Assembly (NCBI GenBank): GCA_022571175.1
Contig: JACZYI010000106.1
Location: 1 to 6,787 of the forward strand
Direction of reading: 5' to 3'
Origin: Pseudomonadota bacterium
GTDB lineage: Bacteria > Pseudomonadota > Alphaproteobacteria > Sphingomonadales > SMXR01
Length of the DNA: 6,787 nucleotides
The stretch's first letter is position 1; every line of letters begins with the position of its first letter. Positions 1-5,339 of the stretch are shown here, in pieces. The notes below the pieces were generated by a model. That model worked only from the letters and a program-made list of their open reading frames with translations, was not told the DNA's origin and made no database searches. Position numbers and translations under genes: made by a program.

Positions 1-58
1 CATCCACCGCGTCATCCTTGAAAGGCGTGACAAGCGCGGTTATGGAACCCGAAAACAT
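1..58 (-). CDS. dapA: 4-hydroxy-tetrahydrodipicolinate synthase, N-terminal fragment (cut by window edge)
   Basis: Only the first 19 codons lie in the window; the gene continues past the left edge. Read on the minus strand they give MFSGSITALVTPFKDDAVD, which matches the highly conserved DapA N-terminus (M-F-x-G-S-I-x-A-L-V-T-P-F). DapA condenses pyruvate with aspartate semialdehyde in the cytoplasm, the first committed step of the diaminopimelate/lysine pathway, feeding peptidoglycan and protein synthesis. The start is the ATG at 58-56, preceded six bases upstream by GGAGAG (70-65). A second ATG at 63-61 is out of frame and overlaps the spacer. The gene has its own promoter and is separated from the upstream EF-hand gene by a strong terminator, so it begins a new transcription unit. 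The family is recognised from the N-terminus alone; the Lys Schiff-base and Tyr proton-relay residues are outside the window. NanA or another DHDPS-superfamily aldolase is possible but less likely. Confidence 0.85.
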   Translation of the reverse strand, partial: MFSGSITALVTPFKDDAVD

Positions 59-84
59 CTCATACTCTCCGTTTTGTCTTGCGC

Positions 85-112
85 ATTTTATCCCGGCCCA
101 GGGTCGTGCCAA
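85..112 (-). promoter_or_regulatory. Predicted sigma70-type promoter of dapA
   Basis: On the minus strand there is a TTGGCA -35 box (112-107), a 16-nt spacer and a TAAAAT -10 box (90-85). Each box matches the housekeeping consensus at five of six positions. Transcription would start near 78, giving a leader of about 20 nt that carries the GGAGAG ribosome site of dapA. It lies just downstream of the EF-hand gene's terminator, as expected for an independent unit. This is predicted from sequence only. Confidence 0.6.
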
Positions 113-144
113 GCTTGCTCTACCATAAATGCGGGCTTAACCAC

Positions 145-173
145 AAAAAAACCGGACCCCCAAAGGGGCCCGG
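145..173 (-). terminator. Rho-independent terminator of the EF-hand gene
   Basis: On the minus strand a 9-bp GC-rich stem (173-165 paired with 160-152, with one G·U pair) closes on a 4-nt loop and is followed directly by seven T residues (151-145). It sits 30 bases past the EF-hand stop codon and upstream of the dapA promoter. This is a textbook intrinsic terminator and should insulate dapA from the upstream gene. The plus-strand version has only four T's, two bases beyond the stem, and opposes no known gene. Confidence 0.88.
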
Positions 174-202
174 CCTTTTGGATCATTCAGTCTTGGGCGT
201 TT

Positions 203-922
203 CTAGTTGGTGCGATAGCGAAAATTTCTCGGCCCACTCATTCTGTCACCCCTAAAATTTTCAGCGCCTTTTTCCATCTCCTCTTCGGAGATAATGCCAT
301 CACCGTCTTCATCCAGACGATCAAAGGCCTTATCGCGCCGCGCCATAAATTCTTCACGGGTAATTTCGCCGTCATCATTTTCATCAAGTCCTTCGAAACG
401 GCGTCCATCCCGCTCACTCAGGAAAAACATCCGTGGCCCAGCCATGCGTTCAACAATGATCTCAACCTTGTCCATGGCTTCCTCGATTTCATTTTCAAGC
501 TCTTCCATGTCCATTTCCATCATCCTGCGATCACCGCGAAATACGAATTGTCTGCCTTCCATTCGCTCGCTCATGGCTTCCATGCGCATTTCCATTTTCG
601 CTTCTATAAAATCTTCGAGCTCGTCCTCGTCCACATAACCATCCTGGTCAGAATCCAGCTCTTCAAAGCGGACTTCTTTAGCGCTCATATATTCATCACG
701 CGAGATGCGGCCATCTTCATCTGTGTCCAGTTCATCCCATTGATGGGCGGCAGAAGCGCCAATCCAGCCCATAGGACCGCCCGCAAAGGCAAAATCCATC
801 ATCGGTACCCGAATGACCATTTTGTGCAGGCCATCCTCGTCCTTATCCCTATCATGTCCGAACGCGACTGCAGACATGGCAACACCGGCAATAACAAGTG
901 TGGCAATTGATAAAAGTCTCAT
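203..922 (-). CDS. Exported EF-hand calcium-binding protein with a Met/Glu-rich central helix
   Basis: This 239-residue protein has a Sec-type signal (about residues 1-22, MRLLSIATLVIAG onward, probable cleavage before HDRDK), so it is likely periplasmic or secreted. Four canonical 12-residue EF-hand loops are visible: DTDEDGRISRDE (66-77), DSDQDGYVDEDE (90-101), DENDDGEITREE (180-191) and DEDGDGIISEEE (204-215). Each has acidic or Asn ligands at positions 1, 3 and 5, Gly at 6 and Glu at 12. They form two pairs separated by about 80 residues, mostly helical and unusually rich in Met, Glu and Arg. The role is probably Ca2+ binding or buffering; no enzyme domain is seen. The start is the ATG at 922 because AGGAG lies seven bases upstream; the in-frame ATG at 937 contains that Shine-Dalgarno site and would spoil the signal peptide. 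It is downstream of, and co-directional with, the molybdoenzyme gene (108-nt gap) and ends in a strong terminator. The exact cellular role is unknown. Confidence 0.9.
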   Translation of the reverse strand: MRLLSIATLVIAGVAMSAVAFGHDRDKDEDGLHKMVIRVPMMDFAFAGGPMGWIGASAAHQWDELDTDEDGRISRDEYMSAKEVRFEELDSDQDGYVDEDELEDFIEAKMEMRMEAMSERMEGRQFVFRGDRRMMEMDMEELENEIEEAMDKVEIIVERMAGPRMFFLSERDGRRFEGLDENDDGEITREEFMARRDKAFDRLDEDGDGIISEEEMEKGAENFRGDRMSGPRNFRYRTN

Positions 923-966
923 TGCATTGCTCCTCATAATTTTTGTCGTGGCTCAGAACCCACTCT

Positions 967-989
967 AAACCATGATACGGCTATGGTTT
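967..989. repeat. 7-bp perfect inverted repeat upstream of the EF-hand gene
   Basis: AAACCAT (967-973) and ATGGTTT (983-989) form a perfect inverted repeat around a 9-nt centre. It lies about 45 bases upstream of the EF-hand start codon, between that gene and the molybdoenzyme stop. No T-tract follows on either strand, so it is not an intrinsic terminator. It could be an operator half-site pair or a leader hairpin. On the minus strand a TATCAT hexamer overlaps it but has no good -35 box at normal spacing. The rest of the 923-1030 gap shows only the Shine-Dalgarno site of the EF-hand gene. The function is speculative. Confidence 0.3.
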
Positions 990-1030
990 GCCGCTCCCTT
1001 CGAAAAATCTTGCGCAAAAATGAGGTGGCA

Positions 1031-3280
1031 TTATGGCAAAAGCTCAATGCCCGCCGCTGAAAACGGCAAATGACGGAGGCGCAGGCCACCCGCGGCCACA
1101 ATGGCATTGGCAACAGCAGGTGCTATGGGTGGCACAGCAGGCTCGCCCACCCCTTCGGGTTCATGTTTATTATTCATAATATATACTTCCACAGGCGGCG
1201 CTTCGGGCATACGCAGCATTTCATAATCGTGGAAATTACTTTGCACCACCGCACCATTCTTGAAGGTTATTTGTCCCCGGAAAGCCGCCGTCAGCCCGAA
1301 AATAATTCCGCTTTCCATTTGCGCCGCAATGATATCCGGGTGGATGGGCAGGCCGCAGTCGATGACGCATGTGACCCGCTCAATGGTGACACCCTGCTCT
1401 GATAGCCGAAGGTCCGCAACTTGAGCCACGCGAGAGCCAAAAGAGACATGAAAGGCAAGTCCCTGCCCAAATCCTTCCCCATTTTTCTTACCGAATGCGC
1501 TCAAGTCCCTCGCCTTATCCAGAACCGCAAGCGAGCGCGGGTCATGTTGCAAAAGGGCAAAACGATAAGCGAAAGGATCAATGCCGGACCCTATGGCCAG
1601 TTCGTCCAGAAATGATTCCATGAAAAATCCGGTGGCGCTGTGGCCCACCGAACGCCAGAATCCCACCGGCACAGGGGTCTCGATCACTGCATGGTCAACC
1701 CGATAATTGGGAAAATCATAGGGTGAGCCCGCGAGCCCCTCCACCGTGGTGCTATCAGGCCCAATCACGGAAAACCCCAGCGCTCGCCCGGCATAACCCG
1801 CCATGATCGACTGGCTCGCCAATTTGCACAGGAGCGCACCCGGCTGACCGGTCTCCTCTACTGCCGTCATTTGAGCCACAATCATGGGCCGATACATGTC
1901 GTGCTGCATGTCTTGTTCACGAGACCAGATGAGCTTGACCGGGCTCCCCACAGCTTGCGACAGGAGCACCACTTGCTCCACCATATCGACCTCAAGCCTG
2001 CGCCCGAATCCGCCACCAAGATAGGGTATGATGACCTCCACATGCTCCACATCCATATCCAGAATCTCAGCAGCCTTTTGGGCCGCCAGGGTTGATGCCT
2101 GATGACCGATCCAGAGCCGGCAACGGTCCTGCTCCACATGGGCCATGGCAATCATCGGCTCCATGGTGGCATGAGCCAGATAGGGAACACTGTATGAGGC
2201 GCGTATAACCTGGTCTTCGGAGGTTCGTTGCAGGATTTTTCCGGCGTTGCCCCGATCCACATGATTGTCGAACTCCTCGCCCTCGAGCGCTAGCATATGC
2301 TGGTTGAGAATATCTTCGGTGGAAAAATTGGCCAGGAAATCAGGCGGTGCAAACTGAAGTGTAATGGTGCGCACAGCTTTCTGGGCCAGCCAGAAACTTG
2401 TGGCAACCACACCCACCGCCGACCCGAGATTGACCACCGCCAATACGCCAGGCATGGCGCTCGCCTCTATGGCATCAAAAGTGGTCAACCGCGCGCCCAG
2501 GTGGGGCACGAATTGAATCGCGGCAAAAACCATGCCCGGCATATTCATATCAAGGCTGAAGTCTGCCGCACCGGTGATTTTTTCCCTCTGATCCAGTCTC
2601 GCGGGCATGCTCCCGATCAAGGTGAAATCTTCGGGATCTTTGAGTTCCACCTTGCCCGGAGCCTTCACCAGCGCTGCCCTTGAAGCCAATGTGCCATAGG
2701 AGAGCGAGCGGCCGGAAGGCCCATGTAATATAAACCCGCGCTCTGCATGGCATTCCGAGAGCGCTACCCTCCATTCATCAGCAGCAGCTTGCGTTAACAT
2801 ATGACGAGCCGCAGCCCCGGCTGATCTGAGCGCATGCCAGGAATTTCGAATGCTGGTACTGCCGCCCGTGATTTGAATACCAAGAAAGCCAGCCCCTTTA
2901 TCAGCCAGCCAGATGCCAAAATCCTTCAGGAACCCCGGCAGCTGTTCGCTTTCTTCAATGGGCGCAGAAATGTTCACCCGGTTTGCATAGAGCGGATCAA
3001 CCGGAGCAGCCTCTACCCGCACATGGTCAAAGTCCACCTCCAACTCTTCAGCCAATATCATCGGCAGGCTGGTATAAACGCCCTGCCCCATTTCCACCTG
3101 GGGCACTACCGCAATAATCTCGCCATCGGTCCCGATTTTTAACCAGGCGTTCATCAGGCTTTCGCCGGGCCGGACCCGCACGCGCGGATCGGGTGCAGGC
3201 CAGAGGTGAAAACCCACCACAAGACCCCCGCCAATGGCAGCACCAGAAAATAAAAATCCGCGACGTGTAATTTTTGCCAT
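1031..3280 (-). CDS. Tat-exported molybdopterin-binding oxidoreductase, IorB-like (xanthine dehydrogenase superfamily large subunit)
   Basis: This 749-residue protein has the usual length for the isoquinoline 1-oxidoreductase beta-subunit family of molybdenum hydroxylases. The N-terminus MAKITRRGFLFSG is a twin-arginine signal followed by a hydrophobic stretch (to about 28), so it should be exported folded with its cofactor. Family motifs in order are VEMGQG (62-67), the a/b hammerhead segment (about 225-310), YLAHATMEP (367-375), GGGFGRR (422-428), the W-S-R-E-Q-D-M-x-H-D-M-Y-R-P stretch (452-465), FWRSVGHS (541-548), DCGLPIHPDI (641-650) and GVGEPAVPPIAPAVANAI (710-727). Glu713 in the last is the expected catalytic base. 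Such enzymes hydroxylate N-heterocycles or oxidise aldehydes at a Mo-cytosine-dinucleotide centre and pass electrons to a 2Fe-2S subunit (IorA type). No such subunit gene is adjacent: upstream is a divergent unrelated gene, downstream the EF-hand gene. The substrate cannot be told. The Shine-Dalgarno site is weak, but the Tat motif fixes the start. Confidence 0.93.
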   Translation of the reverse strand: MAKITRRGFLFSGAAIGGGLVVGFHLWPAPDPRVRVRPGESLMNAWLKIGTDGEIIAVVPQVEMGQGVYTSLPMILAEELEVDFDHVRVEAAPVDPLYANRVNISAPIEESEQLPGFLKDFGIWLADKGAGFLGIQITGGSTSIRNSWHALRSAGAAARHMLTQAAADEWRVALSECHAERGFILHGPSGRSLSYGTLASRAALVKAPGKVELKDPEDFTLIGSMPARLDQREKITGAADFSLDMNMPGMVFAAIQFVPHLGARLTTFDAIEASAMPGVLAVVNLGSAVGVVATSFWLAQKAVRTITLQFAPPDFLANFSTEDILNQHMLALEGEEFDNHVDRGNAGKILQRTSEDQVIRASYSVPYLAHATMEPMIAMAHVEQDRCRLWIGHQASTLAAQKAAEILDMDVEHVEVIIPYLGGGFGRRLEVDMVEQVVLLSQAVGSPVKLIWSREQDMQHDMYRPMIVAQMTAVEETGQPGALLCKLASQSIMAGYAGRALGFSVIGPDSTTVEGLAGSPYDFPNYRVDHAVIETPVPVGFWRSVGHSATGFFMESFLDELAIGSGIDPFAYRFALLQHDPRSLAVLDKARDLSAFGKKNGEGFGQGLAFHVSFGSRVAQVADLRLSEQGVTIERVTCVIDCGLPIHPDIIAAQMESGIIFGLTAAFRGQITFKNGAVVQSNFHDYEMLRMPEAPPVEVYIMNNKHEPEGVGEPAVPPIAPAVANAIVAAGGLRLRHLPFSAAGIELLP

Positions 3281-3335
3281 AAGTCTTTATTTCACATTTG
3301 CCTTATTTTGGCACGCCTTTGATGGCATCTCATGC

Positions 3336-3364
3336 TTGAGGGCTCGGGGCGAAGCCGCTATGCT
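3336..3364 (+). promoter_or_regulatory. Predicted promoter of the small secreted-protein gene
   Basis: A TTGAGG -35 box (3336-3341) and a TATGCT -10 box (3359-3364) stand 17 bases apart, each matching consensus at four of six positions. The implied start near 3371 gives a leader of about 25 nt ending in the GGAG ribosome site (3387-3390). It lies in the divergent gap between the molybdoenzyme gene and this gene. No equally good promoter is visible on the minus strand of the gap for the molybdoenzyme gene. Confidence 0.5.
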
Positions 3365-3395
3365 GCCCCACGCAGCAAAAAATTATGGAGTCACG

Positions 3396-3773
3396 ATGGT
3401 GAAGTTCAGAATTATACTTCCGATGTTATTTTTGACCTTTTCGGTCGTGGTGTGGCCAACAGCCGCTCAGATTTTGGAAGAGGATCGTGGCTCATATCTG
3501 GATCAACAGAGCCCGGCAGCTCGCTTTGCCATCGAGTCTGCGGAAATTGCCGGCGGGGCGACCTATTGCGAGATAGAGCCGGATGATGTGGAGACTTATA
3601 TCAACCAGGCTCACGCGGAGATGGCCGCTCTGGCAGCTGACGAAGTGGATCTGGTGGTCTCGCGTATTGTCTTTTCCAATATCTATACCCATACCATCGC
3701 CAGAGGCCCGGACCAGGGCTGCGATGCCTACGGCCTTTATTTCCTGGCGCAAGCAAACCGGATAACCCGATAA
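3396..3773 (+). CDS. Small secreted protein of unknown function with two cysteines
   Basis: This 125-residue protein is the only plus-strand gene. It begins with a clear Sec signal peptide (MVKFRIILPMLFLTFSV onward, cleavage expected near residues 23-25 at PTAAQ). The mature part is about 100 residues, acidic and probably mostly helical, with just two cysteines, Cys58 (TYCEIE) and Cys109 (DQGCDAYG), which could form a disulfide in the periplasm. I do not recognise the family and see no enzyme motif. The start is the ATG at 3396, with GGAG five bases upstream and a matching promoter before it. The reading frame is open further left to 3234, but that would overlap the molybdoenzyme's Tat signal and bury the signal peptide. 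The gene diverges from the molybdoenzyme gene and converges on the next gene, sharing a terminator with it. Confidence 0.72.
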   Translation: MVKFRIILPMLFLTFSVVVWPTAAQILEEDRGSYLDQQSPAARFAIESAEIAGGATYCEIEPDDVETYINQAHAEMAALAADEVDLVVSRIVFSNIYTHTIARGPDQGCDAYGLYFLAQANRITR

Positions 3774-3774
3774 A

Positions 3775-3802
3775 AAACGGGAGCAGCGAACTACTCCCGT
3801 TT
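3775..3802. terminator. Bidirectional hairpin terminator between convergent genes
   Basis: A perfect 9-bp stem, AAACGGGAG (3775-3783) with CTCCCGTTT (3794-3802), encloses a 10-nt loop in the 51-base gap between the convergent stop codons at 3773 and 3825. For the minus-strand gene the stem runs into six consecutive T's (3777-3772), a good intrinsic terminator. For the plus-strand gene only three T's follow before CATC, so termination in that direction should be weaker. Confidence 0.8.
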
Positions 3803-3824
3803 CATCAAGCCAAATTTCTAACCC

Positions 3825-4484
3825 TTAAAATTCAATAACGACCGCTCTCGGAAAATCATTTCCCGGAAAGAGAGCGCTCAAGCCTTTTTTGACAAAAAAG
3901 GCTAAGGTGGGTCCAATCCGGTTTTCGGGGTCGGTAGTGTAAAATGCAAAATCGGGGCCTTCATAGGAAATCTCGGTGGTATAATCCAAAACCAGATTGG
4001 CACTGATTTCAGCTGACCGAACCACCTGCCCTGATGCATCAATGGCCGTGAAGCGACCCTTGGCATAAGTATTGCCATTGGCAATCAGGCGCAGCGAATG
4101 ATTTTTGACCCTGATGAGATCCAACTGGGTCTGGATCGTGCCGTCAAATTCAATGCCAGCCCGGCTCATGCTTTCAACTATCAGGGCTCTTAACAGATTC
4201 TCCAGAGAATAGTTCTCAAGCTCGGGGATCAAAAGCTCACCTGCCCATTCGGTGTGCGAAAATATGCTATTATTCAGACGCTGCGTTGACCGTAGGCGGC
4301 TGCGTAAATCCACAGAATATTGGCGAAAATACCCTTCGCGCCTTAATTCAATCCGGTCAATTCTGCCAAGCACGTCAGTGACTCGATCAGAGAATTCCAC
4401 TTCCACTTCAACTTCAGCGCTTGCCAAAGTCGAGAACCCGACAAAGCCCAATGAAAGGGCAAAGATCATTAACAATCTGCTCAT
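3825..4484 (-). CDS. Secreted protein of unknown family
   Basis: This 219-residue protein has a Sec signal peptide (MSRLLMIFALSLGFVG onward) with a clean ASA cleavage site, giving a mature N-terminus EVEVEVEF at residue 24. There is no lipobox and the protein contains no cysteine. The rest alternates basic/polar and hydrophobic residues in a way that suggests beta strands (for example 110-175), with a helix around 93-109 (SLENLLRALIVESMSRAG) and a short hydrophobic C-terminal part ending FPGNDFPRAVVIEF. I do not recognise the family and can assign no activity. The start is the ATG at 4484, with AAGGA seven bases upstream. The frame is open to an ATG at 4526, but that would add a charged leader that spoils the signal peptide. 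It is co-directional with the SDR gene (87-nt gap, no evident terminator between them), so read-through from the SDR/peptidase operon is possible. It ends at the shared hairpin. Confidence 0.75.
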   Translation of the reverse strand: MSRLLMIFALSLGFVGFSTLASAEVEVEVEFSDRVTDVLGRIDRIELRREGYFRQYSVDLRSRLRSTQRLNNSIFSHTEWAGELLIPELENYSLENLLRALIVESMSRAGIEFDGTIQTQLDLIRVKNHSLRLIANGNTYAKGRFTAIDASGQVVRSAEISANLVLDYTTEISYEGPDFAFYTTDPENRIGPTLAFFVKKGLSALFPGNDFPRAVVIEF

Positions 4485-4571
4485 CGTATTTTCCTTAGTG
4501 TTGGCACCTCTTCGCATCGCTTTCAAACCTAACGATCACAACATGAACCCTGCCTGAACGAGTAAAAGTCA

Positions 4572-5330
4572 TCAATGAAAATAGGAGGCTCCATTGATAT
4601 CAATAGTAGCACCAGTAGCGTTTTTAGCCAAGCCAGAGAACAGAAAGGCCATGATATTTCCCACCTCAGCAGGTGGCGCAGGAGCCCCCATGGGCACTTC
4701 GTCCATCATATATTCATTACCGGATGCCTCCAGCTTTGGCCGCACTCGCTCTGTCATCACCCAGCCTGGTGCAATATTATAGGCCATAATATTATCTTTG
4801 GCATATCCCTTGGCAATCGAGCGGGTGAGAGCCACCACCGCCCCTTTTGAGGCGGCATAATGGAACGAGTCGGGCAAATCACCACGAAATGCAGCCCGGC
4901 TAGATAGATTGACGATCACCCCGCCCCCCTTTTCCTTGAAATGAAGGATAGCGTGGCGGCAAAGATCGGCCATGGCCTGCACATTCACGGCCATGGTTGT
5001 CTCCCAGGCGGTTGCCCATTCCTGGTCGCCATCTTCGGGGCTGACCGAAAGCATCACCGCCGCATTATTGGCGAGCCCGGTCAGGTGTCCTTTGAAGGCC
5101 AAGGCTTGTTTCCACAAATCATCCGCCGCCCCGCGGGCCGAAAGATCCGCCTGAATGGCAACTGCCCGATCCGTTCCAAATTCCTCCACCAGGGCGCTGG
5201 TCTCCCCCTCCCCCGAATTATAATGCAAAACCAGATTTGCCCCGGCCTCAAGCAATACCCGCCCACTGGCAGCCCCGATGCCGCGCGAAGCTCCTGTCAG
5301 AAGAATAATCTGGCCGTCGAGCTTGATCAT
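4572..5330 (-). CDS. Short-chain dehydrogenase/reductase (classical SDR, FabG-like)
   Basis: This 252-residue cytoplasmic protein has the standard length for classical SDRs. Visible motifs are the Rossmann cofactor loop TGASRGIG (12-19), the adenine-binding Asp62 in ADLS, the NNAA stabilising motif (88-91), the conserved Asn116 (AVNVQA), the catalytic Ser (Ser143 or 144 in VNLSSRAA), YAASK with catalytic Tyr158 and Lys162, and PGWVMTE (188-194). Arg16 and the HYNSG after strand 2 favour NADP(H). The C-terminus GATIDINGASYFH is typical of FabG-type reductases. The substrate cannot be inferred; the gene is probably not the housekeeping fabG, since no acpP or fabD is nearby. Ser144 to Tyr158 is 14 residues against the usual 13, a small loop insertion. 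The ATG follows the peptidase stop by nine bases, with an AAGGGA ribosome site overlapping that stop codon, so the two are co-transcribed and probably translationally linked. Confidence 0.93.
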   Translation of the reverse strand: MIKLDGQIILLTGASRGIGAASGRVLLEAGANLVLHYNSGEGETSALVEEFGTDRAVAIQADLSARGAADDLWKQALAFKGHLTGLANNAAVMLSVSPEDGDQEWATAWETTMAVNVQAMADLCRHAILHFKEKGGGVIVNLSSRAAFRGDLPDSFHYAASKGAVVALTRSIAKGYAKDNIMAYNIAPGWVMTERVRPKLEASGNEYMMDEVPMGAPAPPAEVGNIMAFLFSGLAKNATGATIDINGASYFH

Positions 5331-5339
5331 TTTATTCCC

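Noticed and set aside
294..638. Serine-rich plus-strand open frame of 114 codons
   Set aside because: The Ser-rich composition is the complement of the Glu/Asp/Met-rich EF-hand coding sequence; no start signals or domain.
74..910. Long plus-strand open frame (278 codons) opposite the EF-hand gene
   Set aside because: The minus strand encodes four canonical EF-hand loops and a signal peptide. The plus frame shows no domain or ribosome site and runs over the terminator and dapA promoter region; it is an antisense shadow.
77..1016. Nine-base word TCTTGCGCA present both near the dapA promoter (77-85) and upstream of the EF-hand gene (1008-1016)
   Set aside because: A shared 9-mer in different positions relative to the two genes is weak evidence for a common regulator; probably chance.
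3346..3377. Short inverted repeats around 3361-3377 (TGCTG/CAGCA) and GGGGC/GCCCC across the -10 region
   Set aside because: Arms are only 5 bp and GC-rich, expected by chance; they cannot be told from background without comparison to relatives.
3234..3395. In-frame N-terminal extension of the small secreted protein back to 3234
   Set aside because: It would overlap the molybdoenzyme's start and Tat signal, cover the predicted promoter and bury the signal peptide; the ATG at 3396 has a proper ribosome site.
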